A stretch of DNA of 64,000 nt from Inquilinus limosus DSM 16000. GTDB lineage: Bacteria; Pseudomonadota; Alphaproteobacteria; DSM-16000; Inquilinaceae. A program made the position numbers and the translations under genes. Position 1 is the stretch's first letter; each line of letters opens with the position of its first letter. This document shows positions 29,501 through 37,137 of this stretch, piece by piece. Below the pieces are notes generated by a model that saw nothing but the letters and a program-made list of their open reading frames with translations, was not told where the DNA came from and made no database searches. The stretch is taken from NCBI RefSeq assembly GCF_000423185.1, contig NZ_AUHM01000032.1:1-64000 (forward strand), given 5' to 3'.

Positions 29501-30161
29501 GTGCCAGGCCGCCGTGGCCGGCCGCTATCCCTTCGCCCGCGGCTCGGCCCAGGACGTGAAGCTGGATGATTTCGGCCGGCTGTTCGCCCCTGGCGGGCTG
29601 ATCGACGGCTTCTTCAGCAAGAATCTCAGCCAGTATGTCGACACGTCGCGCAACCCGTGGCGCTGGGTGAAGCTGAACAATGTCGATCTCGGCATCAATG
29701 ACGGCGTCCTGGCCCAGTTCGAGAAGGCGGCGCGGATCCGCGACGCCTTCTTCCCCCAGGGCGGCGCCCAGCCCAGCGTCGGGCTGGAGATCTCGCCCAT
29801 CGACCTGTCGGCCGACGCCGCCAGCGTGACCCTGGACATCAACGGCCAGGCCGTCACCTACAGCCACGGCCCGGTGCGGCCGATGGCGATGCGCTGGCCC
29901 GGAGCCGGGGCCGGCCAGGTCCGCGTCTCCTTCACCGGGATCAACGGCGCGCCGGGCGGGGGCATCACGCTGGACGGGCCCTGGGCCCTGTTCCGGCTGG
30001 TCGACCGGTCGCGGGTCAGCCGCACCTCGGCCAGCGACCGGTTCCAGTTCACGGTCAGCGACGGCGGCAGCAGCGCCACCTTCGAGATCCGGACCGCCAG
30101 CGTCCTGTCGCCCTTCACCCTGCCGCAGCTGAGGGACTTCCAATGCCCGCAGGCGTTCTGA
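26520..30161 (+). CDS. tssM: TssM (IcmF) membrane-complex protein
   Basis: 1213 residues. TssM spans the inner membrane and periplasm to reach TssJ. Two N-terminal helices (about 10-34 and 43-66), a cytoplasmic NTPase domain with intact Walker A GPPGAGKTT at 134-142 and DTAGRYTTQD, a third helix near 450-470, then a ~740-residue periplasmic part ending in the beta-rich TssJ-binding domain (SVTLDINGQ, WPGAGAGQVRVSF, GPWALFRLVDRS). The segment from the third helix to about residue 815 is paralogous to the gene at 37,138-38,427. The 3' end overlaps tagF by 19 bases. Confidence 0.97.
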   Translation: MRNILSVLTARWFVTLIGVLLLATIVWFVGPLIAVAEVRPLEEALIRVVVIAAMLVIWAFAIAWSIVRSRSANAKLVDDMAAAQAADTGGAAEEEIETIRGRLAEAMTVLRSTRLGRKGSRRWLYELPWYILIGPPGAGKTTALVNSGLDFPLADRTGQSRDALRGIGGTRNCDWWFTNEAVLIDTAGRYTTQDSHAAQDAAAWKGFLALLKRNRPRQPINGALVCVSLSDIALMPESERSAHARAVRQRLQELTDELGVRFPVYVLFTKADLLAGFAEFFDDLGREEREQVWGTSFAFDDGKGEQGVVQNFLREFDLLVDRLNDRVIRRLHQEPDIRNRSLIYGFPAQVASLREPLQEFLTEAFRPNRYDTRPLLRGAYLTSGTQEGTPFDRLMGAMAQSFGLDRQQMAPAQGRGRSYFLTDLLRRVIFAEAHVVSTNPRLERRLRWVRWGAVAAALVAIVAGVTAWSVSYLGNRALIASVTDGLQDYAGKLGDAKGPVRDSDLRPILPALDALRAVPTGYAHRDEDVPLAMQFGLYQGDTLSQGTVQGYRHALSSLLLPRLVLRLEEILRRVDQPSDLAYVALKTYLMLGGKAPGLDRDTVLDWLKVDLAQRYPGAQNAALRGAVAAHAGAMLERPLAGIDIDGKLVERVRTVIAATPPAQRAYMLLTAGPAVQSLPLWTVTDNAGPEAARVLARPSGRGLGEGVPGLFTYRGFHETVLPGIEEAARLVASERWVVDPQAPAEAADDAATARIASDALQLYYNDYISAWNALLADIRIVDFESPAHAVETLNILSGPSSPLAALLRGAAKETTLTAPPAGEAAPGGQEMTEAQKQAANTAGAQAEAAAQTRLGTGGRLAAMLAQDYLRTRLGGAGDAGDAPPPGAYVDERFRDLHAFVQGPSGGPSPLDDMIRTLADVYRQMNRSVMTPGAGGAAANAELAALAQQLTASAGRAPEAMRGWADQIAKATSNVTIGGARQGLNADWNTTGRPLCQAAVAGRYPFARGSAQDVKLDDFGRLFAPGGLIDGFFSKNLSQYVDTSRNPWRWVKLNNVDLGINDGVLAQFEKAARIRDAFFPQGGAQPSVGLEISPIDLSADAASVTLDINGQAVTYSHGPVRPMAMRWPGAGAGQVRVSFTGINGAPGGGITLDGPWALFRLVDRSRVSRTSASDRFQFTVSDGGSSATFEIRTASVLSPFTLPQLRDFQCPQAF

Positions 30162-30835
30162 CGGAGGGAAGCGGGGGCGCGGGCATCTTCGGCAAGCTGC
30201 CGTGGCTCGGCGATTTCGTCACCCGCCGGCTGCCGCGCAGCTTCGTCGAGCCCTGGGATTCCTGGCTGCAGGCGGGGATGGCGGCGACCCGCGAGACGCT
30301 GGGCGACGCCTGGCTGGACAGCTTCCTGACCGCGCCGGTCTGGCGCTTCCTGCTGCCGGCGGGCAGCGCCGGGCCGGCGGCGGCCGGGGTGCTGATGCCG
30401 AGCGTCGACCGCGTCGGGCGCTACTTCCCGCTGACCCTGGCGGTGCCGCTCGACACCGACCCGCCGCCGGACGCCCCGCTCGCGGCCGGCCCCTGGTTCG
30501 ACGCGCTCGAGGATGCCGCGCTGGCCGCCCTGGAGGAGTCCGTCGCGGCCGAGGATTGGGAGGCGTCGATCGAGCGGATCGCCCCTTTTCCGGCCGCGGC
30601 CCCGCCGTCCATGGCCGAGATCGGTGCCGGCTGGCGCGCCCAGCCGGTGTCCGGCGCCGGCGGCCTCGGCGCGGCCGTGCTGCGCCTGGCGGCGGATCCG
30701 GCCGCGCCGCCCCTGGCGCGGTTCTGGACCAACCCCGCCGCCGACGGATGGTGCCTGACCGGGAGCGGCCTGCCGCCGCCGGCGGTCTGGCCGCACGCCT
30801 TCATGGCGCCGGCCGCCCAGGCGGAGGCGCCGTGA
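30143..30835 (+). CDS. tagF: TagF (ImpM) T6SS regulator
   Basis: 230 residues with the TagF fold: GIFGKLPWLGDFVTRRLPRSFVEPWDSWLQ is the N-terminal hallmark (pieces GIFGKLPWLGDFV and FVEPWDSWLQ), then VWRFLLPAG and GVLMPSVDRVGRYFPLTLA. TagF proteins restrain secretion after translation, in several species by binding Fha; in others they are fused to the phosphatase. Here the phosphatase gene follows with a four-base GTGA overlap, which keeps the two tightly linked. Confidence 0.93.
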   Translation: MPAGVLTEGSGGAGIFGKLPWLGDFVTRRLPRSFVEPWDSWLQAGMAATRETLGDAWLDSFLTAPVWRFLLPAGSAGPAAAGVLMPSVDRVGRYFPLTLAVPLDTDPPPDAPLAAGPWFDALEDAALAALEESVAAEDWEASIERIAPFPAAAPPSMAEIGAGWRAQPVSGAGGLGAAVLRLAADPAAPPLARFWTNPAADGWCLTGSGLPPPAVWPHAFMAPAAQAEAP

Positions 30836-31602
30836 GCCGCTTCCACTTCCATTGCGCCGGCCGGACCAGCACCGGCGCCGTCCGCCGCCACAACGAGGAC
30901 GCGTTCCTCGCCCGGCCGGAGATCGGGCTGTGGGTCGTCGCCGACGGCATGGGCGGCCACCGCCACGGCGACGAGGCGAGCCGCATGATCGTCGACGCCC
31001 TGGCCGACATCCAGCCGCCGGAATCGGGCATCGCCTTCATCAGCGAGGTGCGCGGGCGGCTGGAGGCGGTCCACGCCGCCCTGCGGGCCGAGGCGGCGCG
31101 GCGCGGCGGCGTGATCATCGGCTCGACCGCGGTGGTGCTGATGATCCTGGCCAACCGCTTCGTCTGCCTCTGGGCCGGGGACAGCCGACTCTACCTGCTG
31201 CGCGACCGCCAGCTGTGGCAGATCACGCGCGACCATTCCTATGTGCAGGAGCTGATCGACAGCGGCGTGCTGTCGCCGGAGGACGCGCAGGGCCATCCGC
31301 AGGCCAATGTGATCACCCGCGCGGTCGGCGCCTCCGACACGCTGGAGTTCGACATGGAGCGGAGCGTCGTCCTGGACGGCGACGTCTTCCTGCTGTGCAC
31401 CGACGGGCTGACCCGGGTGGTGTCCGACGGCGAGATCGCGAACATGCTCGACGCCATGCCGCCCGAGCAGGCGGCGAACGGGTTGATCGACCTGGCCCTC
31501 GGCCGCGGCGCCCCGGACAACGTCACCGTCATCGCCCTCGCCTGCCGGGACGACGAGGAGCGGACCATCCCGCCCGGCCGGCTGACCATGGTGCAGCCGT
31601 GA
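30832..31602 (+). CDS. pppA: PppA-type PP2C Ser/Thr phosphatase
   Basis: 256 residues, cytoplasmic PP2C-family phosphatase expected to reverse PpkA phosphorylation of the FHA protein. Metal-binding motifs are intact: RHNEDAF (Asp23), VVADGMGG (Asp38), WAGDSRLYLLRD, LLCTDGL and APDNVTVI. GTG start overlaps the tagF stop. A degenerate relative of this domain, lacking those aspartates, forms the N-terminus of the protein at 38,424. Confidence 0.94.
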   Translation: MSRFHFHCAGRTSTGAVRRHNEDAFLARPEIGLWVVADGMGGHRHGDEASRMIVDALADIQPPESGIAFISEVRGRLEAVHAALRAEAARRGGVIIGSTAVVLMILANRFVCLWAGDSRLYLLRDRQLWQITRDHSYVQELIDSGVLSPEDAQGHPQANVITRAVGASDTLEFDMERSVVLDGDVFLLCTDGLTRVVSDGEIANMLDAMPPEQAANGLIDLALGRGAPDNVTVIALACRDDEERTIPPGRLTMVQP

Positions 31603-33137
31603 CCACGGAGTCGAGGCCCCAGGGCGCGCCGCCGGACCCGACGCGCATCACCGCCCCGGATCACGGCCGCGCCGCGTCCGCCGGGCTCGAGCCGGGCACC
31701 CTGCTCCTGCACACCTATCGCGTCGTGCGGCTGATCAACCGCGGCGGCATGGGCGAGATCTACCAGGCCGAGCACATCGACCAGCGCACCCAGCACGCGA
31801 TCAAGGTGATCCTGCCCGAGCTGGTGGGCGACGAGTCCATCGTCACCCTGTTCCTGCGCGAGGCCCAGGCCCTGCGCCAGATCCGCCACCCGGCCATCGT
31901 CGGCTATGACGGGTTGTTCCGGGACGCCGGCGGCCGGCTGCATCTGGTGATGGAGTATGTCGAGGGGCCGTCGTTGCGCGACCGCCTGGCCGGCGGGCCG
32001 CTGACGCCCGAGGAGATCGCGCGGCTGCGCAACCGCATCGCCGCCGGGCTGGCCGAGGCGCATGACCGCGGCATCTTCCACCGCGACGTGTCGCCGGACA
32101 ACGTCGTCCTGGAGCACGGCCGGCTCGAGGCCGCGAAGGTGATCGATTTCGGCATCGCCAAGCTGGCGGATACGGGCATGCGCACCGTGGTCGGCGACAG
32201 CTTCGCCGGCAAGATGTCCTGGGCGTCGCCGGAGCAGGTCGGCCTGTTCGGCGGCCAGATCGACGCCCGGTCCGACATCTACAGCCTCGGCCTCGTCCTT
32301 GCCGCCGCCGCCCGCGGCCGACCGCTGGACATGGGCCAGACGATGATGGCGACGATCGAGGCCCGGAAGACGGTGCCGGCGCTCGACGGCGTGCCGCCCA
32401 GCCTGGTCGGCCAGATCGCCCGGATGCTCGCCCCGGACCCGCTCGACCGGCCGCAATCGATGCGCGAGCTGATCGCCGCGGCGACGCCGCCGCCGGCGCC
32501 GCCCCCCGCCCCGGTCCGGCAGCCGCCGTCGCGGCCGTGGCTGTGGCTGGCCGCGGCCCCGCTGGCGCTGCTGGCCGTGGCCGGCGGCGGCTGGTGGCTG
32601 GCCAGCGAGGCCGGCCTGACCCAGGGGCTGTTCACGCAGTCGCCTCCGCCTCCGCAGCCCCAGCCGCCGTCGCCGCCACCGCCGTCGGCCAGGGCCGAGG
32701 GGCTGACCTCGCCGCCGTCTCCCCCGCCGCCGGCGAAGATCGAGGGCCCGACCGCTCCGCCGCCTCCGCCGCCGACCGATGCCGCGGACACGTCCCTCAC
32801 CGGCCCGCTTCCGCAGCCCACCCCGGCCGCGCTGCAGCAGATCGTGAAGCTCTCTCCCGACGAGATCTTCAAGGTCGGCCAGCGCTATCTGACCGAACGG
32901 GCCGACGCCGACACGGCGCTGGCGCTGTGGCTGCAGGCCTCGCGGAGCGGCAGCGGCGAGGCCGCCTTCGCCATCGCCCGCTTCTACGATCCGGCGACCT
33001 GGAACCAGGGCCCGCATCCCTTCACCGCACCCAATCCGAGCAAGGCCCGCGAGTATTATACGCTCGCCCTGCAGCGGGGGGTCGCGGCGGCCCGCGCGCC
33101 GCTCGACGCCCTCGGACCGCCCGGAACGACGCCATGA
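31599..33137 (+). CDS. ppkA: PpkA-type Ser/Thr kinase with one membrane helix, lacking the vWA domain
   Basis: 512 residues. Cytoplasmic kinase domain about 38-290: NRGGMGEIYQAE glycine loop, Lys69 in HAIKV, Glu88, catalytic HRDVSPDN (161-168; Ser in place of the usual Lys, as in many bacterial kinases), DFG at 183-185 and SPEQ. One membrane helix about 313-335, then a Pro-rich stretch (about 345-410) and a short Sel1/TPR-like periplasmic tail. P. aeruginosa PpkA ends in a periplasmic von Willebrand A domain; here that domain is a separate gene starting in the overlap ATGA. Likely phosphorylates the FHA protein at 21,693. GTG start overlaps the phosphatase stop. Confidence 0.93.
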   Translation: MTTESRPQGAPPDPTRITAPDHGRAASAGLEPGTLLLHTYRVVRLINRGGMGEIYQAEHIDQRTQHAIKVILPELVGDESIVTLFLREAQALRQIRHPAIVGYDGLFRDAGGRLHLVMEYVEGPSLRDRLAGGPLTPEEIARLRNRIAAGLAEAHDRGIFHRDVSPDNVVLEHGRLEAAKVIDFGIAKLADTGMRTVVGDSFAGKMSWASPEQVGLFGGQIDARSDIYSLGLVLAAAARGRPLDMGQTMMATIEARKTVPALDGVPPSLVGQIARMLAPDPLDRPQSMRELIAAATPPPAPPPAPVRQPPSRPWLWLAAAPLALLAVAGGGWWLASEAGLTQGLFTQSPPPPQPQPPSPPPPSARAEGLTSPPSPPPPAKIEGPTAPPPPPPTDAADTSLTGPLPQPTPAALQQIVKLSPDEIFKVGQRYLTERADADTALALWLQASRSGSGEAAFAIARFYDPATWNQGPHPFTAPNPSKAREYYTLALQRGVAAARAPLDALGPPGTTP

Positions 33138-35152
33138 GACGATTCCGCCTCCCCGCCGTTGCCGCCCTGCTCGCGGTCCTCTGCGCCTGGAGCCCTGCCT
33201 TCTCCCAGGATCCGGCGGCAGCCGCGCGCAAGCCGCTGCTGATGGAGGGCACGACGACCTTGTGGCAGCGCGTGCTGACCCGGCCCGGGGCACGCCTGGC
33301 CGGCGCGCCGGGCGGCGCGCCGAGCGGGGCCGAGCTGCCGCCCCTGTCGATGCTGTTCGTCTATGCCAGGGCGCCGAGCGACGACGGCGTGGCGCTCGAG
33401 GTCGGAACCGCCGCGGACGGCAAGACGCTGGGCTGGCTCCCGGCCGCCCAGGTGATCGACTGGAAGCAGACGCTGGTCGTCGCCTTCACCAACCCGGTGA
33501 ACCGCAACCGGTCGCTGTTCTTCAAGGCGTCCGAGCCGCTGCTGTCGCTGATGGAGGAACCGGACGCCGGCGCCAAGGCCGAAGCCCTGCGCCGGGAGGC
33601 GGAATCCGGCACCCTGCCGGCCGACAGCCCGATCGCGTCGATCGAGCCGCCGCGCTGGATCGACCCGGCCAAGAACTTCTACCTGCTGCCGATCCTGAAC
33701 TGGACCGAGGGCTATTTCGCCTCCGGCTTCTCCGGCCTGGCGCTGCAGGTGGCCGCGACCTCGCTGCAGGAGACGCCGGACCAGCCGGCGGCCGGCGCGG
33801 CGACGGAGTTGGGCGGCATGGCCAAGGTCATGGAGGGCTACCGGGCCGGTGTCGTCTTCGTCGTCGACACGTCGTTGTCGATGGACCCCTACATCGCCCG
33901 CACCCGCGACACCATCGCCGCGCTGACCGACAAGCTGGCGGCCTCGAAGATCGGCGACAAGCTGAGCTTCGGCTTGGTCGGCTTCCGCGACGTGATGCCG
34001 GACGGCAGCCCGGACGGCTACATCTCGAAGGTCTTCGCCAGCCTGGCGGACGGGCGCGACCGCGCCTCGTTCCTGAAGCGGCTGGCCGCGGCGGAGGCCT
34101 CGACGAACGACAATCTCGACTTCGGCGAGGACTCCTTCGCCGGGATCAAGACCGCCCTGGACGACATCGACTGGACCGGTGTCGCCGGGCGCTTCGTCGT
34201 CCTGGTGACCGATGCCAGCCCACGGCGCGCCAACGACCCCTACTCCTCGACCCGGCTCGACCCCGACCAGATGCGGCTGCTGGCCGAATCGAAGGGTGCG
34301 GCGCTGCTGACCATCCATCTGGAGACCCCGGCCGGCAAGGACGACCACGCCGCCGCCACCGACGCCTACACGACGATGACCGCCTATCCGAATGTCGGCA
34401 GCCTCTACTTCCCGGTGGAAGGCGGCGACCTGCGGTCCTTCGGCACGGTGATCGACCGCATCGCCGGCATCATGGTGCAGCAGATGGAGGCGGCGGCCGC
34501 CGGCCGGGTGGCGGAGACCCAAGGCGAGGCCGAGGCCCGCCCCCCCGACACGCCGCCCGTCCCCGGCGCCGCCGGGCCGGCGGATCCCTTCGCCCGCGCC
34601 GGGCTGGTCGGGCGCGCCATGCAGCTGGCCTATCTCGGCCGGACCGAAGGCGGCCGGCCGCCGCGGCTGTTCTCGGCCTGGATCTCCGACCGCGACCTCG
34701 CCGATCCGGCGCTCAAGGCGCTCGACGTGCGCGTCCTGATCACCAAGAACCAGCTGTCGGACCTGCAGGCGACGCTGCGGACGATCATCGACGCCGGCGA
34801 GGTCACCGCCATCGCCCCGAACGACTTCTTCCGCCAGCTGCGCAGCGCCGCGGCGACCATGGCCCGGCGGCCGGAGGGCGTGGCCCGGGAGGAGGCGCGG
34901 CGCCTGGTCGATCTCGGCCTGATCGGCGAGTATCTCGACGGGCTGCCCTATCGCAGCCGGATCATGGAGCTGACCGAGGACGATTGGCTGTCCTGGAGCT
35001 TCGGCCAGCAGCGACAGTTCCTGGACGACCTGGAGGCTAAGGTCGCGCTGTACCAACAGATCTACGACAACAACGACCTCTGGATCGCCCTCGACGGCAA
35101 CCGCGGTGGCGGCGAGGCCGTCTACCCGATCGCGCTCGACGCCCTGCCATGA
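33134..35152 (+). CDS. Exported von Willebrand A domain protein, split-off sensor part of PpkA
   Basis: 672 residues with a clear signal peptide (hydrophobic 7-22, cleavage near AFSQ). An SH3-like segment lies at about 60-130 (GKTLGWLPAAQVIDWKQTL). The vWA domain covers about 235-455: the metal-site motif DTSLS starts at Asp245 and the third loop is VLVTDASP. The last ~200 residues are helical with no family recognised. Gene overlap ATGA with the kinase and ATGA with the ABC ATPase argue for a joint product. Because PpkA of Pseudomonas carries such a domain in cis, I infer that this protein meets the kinase in the periplasm and relays signals to it. Confidence 0.85.
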   Translation: MRRFRLPAVAALLAVLCAWSPAFSQDPAAAARKPLLMEGTTTLWQRVLTRPGARLAGAPGGAPSGAELPPLSMLFVYARAPSDDGVALEVGTAADGKTLGWLPAAQVIDWKQTLVVAFTNPVNRNRSLFFKASEPLLSLMEEPDAGAKAEALRREAESGTLPADSPIASIEPPRWIDPAKNFYLLPILNWTEGYFASGFSGLALQVAATSLQETPDQPAAGAATELGGMAKVMEGYRAGVVFVVDTSLSMDPYIARTRDTIAALTDKLAASKIGDKLSFGLVGFRDVMPDGSPDGYISKVFASLADGRDRASFLKRLAAAEASTNDNLDFGEDSFAGIKTALDDIDWTGVAGRFVVLVTDASPRRANDPYSSTRLDPDQMRLLAESKGAALLTIHLETPAGKDDHAAATDAYTTMTAYPNVGSLYFPVEGGDLRSFGTVIDRIAGIMVQQMEAAAAGRVAETQGEAEARPPDTPPVPGAAGPADPFARAGLVGRAMQLAYLGRTEGGRPPRLFSAWISDRDLADPALKALDVRVLITKNQLSDLQATLRTIIDAGEVTAIAPNDFFRQLRSAAATMARRPEGVAREEARRLVDLGLIGEYLDGLPYRSRIMELTEDDWLSWSFGQQRQFLDDLEAKVALYQQIYDNNDLWIALDGNRGGGEAVYPIALDALP

Positions 35153-35877
35153 CCGGCTGGGCGGGGGAGAACGTCTACACGCTGCGCGACGTCACGCTGC
35201 GCCGCGGCACCGGCACGGCCGTGTTCGAGCTGGTCGTCAGCAGCGTGGTGATCCCGCGCGGCGAGGTGCTGTTCCTGACCGGCCAGTCCGGCTCGGGCAA
35301 GTCGACCCTGCTCGACCTCCTGGCCGGCACCCTGGCGCCGGACCGGGCCGGGGTGTTCGAGCTGCGCGCCGCCGGCGGCGCGGCCGCGGATCTGGCGGCG
35401 CTGTGGCGCGCCGGACGCCAGAACGCGCTGGCGGCGCTGCGCGCCCGCAGCATCGGCTATGTGCTGCAAACCGGCGGCTTGCTGCCCTATCTGACCGTGG
35501 CCGAGAACATCGCGCTGACCGCCCGGATCGCGGGACGCTACGACGCCGTGCATCTGCGCGACCTGGCGCAGCGGCTCGGCCTGACCCGGCTGCTGGGCCT
35601 GCCGCCAGGCCGGCTGTCGGTCGGCGAGCGGCAGCGCGTCGCCATCGCCCGGGCCCTGGCCCATCGCCCCGACATCCTGCTGGCGGACGAGCCGACGGCG
35701 TCGCTGGACCCGTCCACCGCGGACCAGGTCTTCGCGCTGCTGCTCGAGACCGTGGAGCGGCTGCGGACCACGGCGATCATCGCCTCGCACGACTGGTCGC
35801 GGGCCGACGGTCGGCGCCGGATCGGCCATTCCCTGCGGCGCGAGGACGACGCCGTGCGCGCCTATTTCTGGACCTGA
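35149..35877 (+). CDS. tagT: TagT-like ABC transporter ATPase
   Basis: 242 residues of the LolD/MacB ATPase type. Walker A GQSGSGKST at 45-53, Q-loop YVLQTGG, signature LSVGERQRVAIARAL (LSVGE instead of LSGGQ), Walker B ILLADEPTASLD, and a switch His in IIASHDW. In P. aeruginosa TagT and TagS form an ABC complex acting upstream of PpkA. Position between the vWA gene (four-base overlap) and the permease gene (three bases apart) supports the same role. A lipoprotein-sorting transporter is the alternative. Confidence 0.85.
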   Translation: MTGWAGENVYTLRDVTLRRGTGTAVFELVVSSVVIPRGEVLFLTGQSGSGKSTLLDLLAGTLAPDRAGVFELRAAGGAAADLAALWRAGRQNALAALRARSIGYVLQTGGLLPYLTVAENIALTARIAGRYDAVHLRDLAQRLGLTRLLGLPPGRLSVGERQRVAIARALAHRPDILLADEPTASLDPSTADQVFALLLETVERLRTTAIIASHDWSRADGRRRIGHSLRREDDAVRAYFWT

Positions 35878-35880
35878 GCC

Positions 35881-37098
35881 ATGACCGGACGGATCGCGCT
35901 GGCGGCACGCCTGGCCACCCGGGATTTCCGCCATGACTGGCGGATCGCGCTGTGCCAGGTGCTGGGCCTCGCCGCCGTGCTGGCGCCGCTGCTGGTGCTG
36001 TTCGGCCTGCGCTTCGGCCTGATCGACACGATGGCGCAGCGGCTGATCGAGGATCCCCGCAACCGCGAGATCGCCCCGGCCGGAAGCGGCCGCTTCGACG
36101 ACGCCTTCTTCCGCGACCTCGCCGCCCGGCCGGATGTCGCCTTCGTCGTGCCGGCGACCCGATCGATCGCCGCCACCTTCACCCGACTGCAGGCCGCCAA
36201 CGGTGCCGGCCGTCCGCAGTCCGGCGTGGCCCTGCTGCCGAGCGGTCCCGGCGACCCGCTGCTGGGGACCGCCGAGCCGCCGGCGGGCGACCGGGTGGTG
36301 CTCAGCCGCCGGCTGGCCACGGCCCTCGGGGCCGGCCCGGGCGGCCGGCTGACGGCGGAGATCACCCGGCAGCGGGACGGCCGGATCGAAGGGCAGAAGG
36401 TCGAGCTGACGGTGGCGGACGTCACCGATGCGCCGGTGACGCCGGTCGAGGCGGCGCTGGTGCCGCTCGACCTGCTGGTGGCGACCGAGGATTGGCGCGA
36501 CGGCCTGGCCGTCGGCAGCCGCGGCTGGGCCGGGGCCCCGCCGCCGGCGGCCGAGCGGGTCTTCGCCCGGTTCCGGCTCTACACTCGCTCGATCTACGAT
36601 GTGGCCGCGGTCGAGGCCAGCCTGCGCGGCCGGGATGTCGAGGTCCGCACCGCCTCGGTCGAGATCGCGCAGATGCAGTCGCTGGACCGCAATCTCGGCA
36701 TCGCCTTCTGGCTGATCGCGGGCTGCGGCGCGATCGGCTATCTCGTCTCGCTGGCCGCCGGGCTGCGCAGCCATGTCGAGCGCAAGCGGCGGGACCTGGC
36801 GCTGCTGCGCCTGATCGGCCTGCCGACCCGGTCGCTGGTCGCGTTCCCGGTCACCCAGGCGGTGCTGATCGCGGTGCTGGGCCTGATCCTGGCCGTGATC
36901 GCCTTCCTGGCCGCCGCCGCCCTGCTCAACGCCATCTTCGCCGACGGGCTGCAGCCGGGGGAGCAGATCTGCCGGCTGCTGCCGGTCCATTTCGCCGCCG
37001 CCGCGGCGGCGACCATCGCCGCGGCGCTGCTGTCGGCCAGCTGGGGCGGCCTGCTCGCCGCCCGGATCCAACCATCCGAGGGGCTGCGCGATGTCTGA
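35881..37098 (+). CDS. tagS: TagS-like FtsX/MacB-family permease
   Basis: 405 residues with the four-helix FtsX/LolC layout: first helix about 22-46, a large periplasmic domain (about 50-255), and three C-terminal helices (AFWLIAGCGAIGYLVSLAAG; AVLIAVLGLILAVIAFLAA; AAAATIAAALLSASWGG). The Arg-rich loop ERKRRDLALLRLIGLP between helices 2 and 3 is the typical coupling segment for the ATPase. Works with the ATPase encoded three bases upstream. TagS of P. aeruginosa is the nearest functional model; direct evidence for its substrate is lacking even there. Confidence 0.83.
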   Translation: MTGRIALAARLATRDFRHDWRIALCQVLGLAAVLAPLLVLFGLRFGLIDTMAQRLIEDPRNREIAPAGSGRFDDAFFRDLAARPDVAFVVPATRSIAATFTRLQAANGAGRPQSGVALLPSGPGDPLLGTAEPPAGDRVVLSRRLATALGAGPGGRLTAEITRQRDGRIEGQKVELTVADVTDAPVTPVEAALVPLDLLVATEDWRDGLAVGSRGWAGAPPPAAERVFARFRLYTRSIYDVAAVEASLRGRDVEVRTASVEIAQMQSLDRNLGIAFWLIAGCGAIGYLVSLAAGLRSHVERKRRDLALLRLIGLPTRSLVAFPVTQAVLIAVLGLILAVIAFLAAAALLNAIFADGLQPGEQICRLLPVHFAAAAAATIAAALLSASWGGLLAARIQPSEGLRDV

Positions 37099-37137
37099 CC
37101 GGCGCCGCATCCCCGTCGTGACCTGAGCGGCCTTCTC

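Noticed and set aside
26028-30143. A 1371-codon open frame antisense to tssM, and other very long antisense frames (for example 17,726-20,956 and 10,948-13,473)
   Set aside because: Arg/Ala/Gly/Pro-rich translations without motifs, mirroring well-supported genes; expected in GC-rich coding DNA where stop codons are rare.
31599-33137. Inactive kinase because HRDVSPDN lacks the usual Lys
   Set aside because: Ser at this place is common in active bacterial Ser/Thr kinases, and the other catalytic residues (Lys69, Asp163, Asp183) are present.
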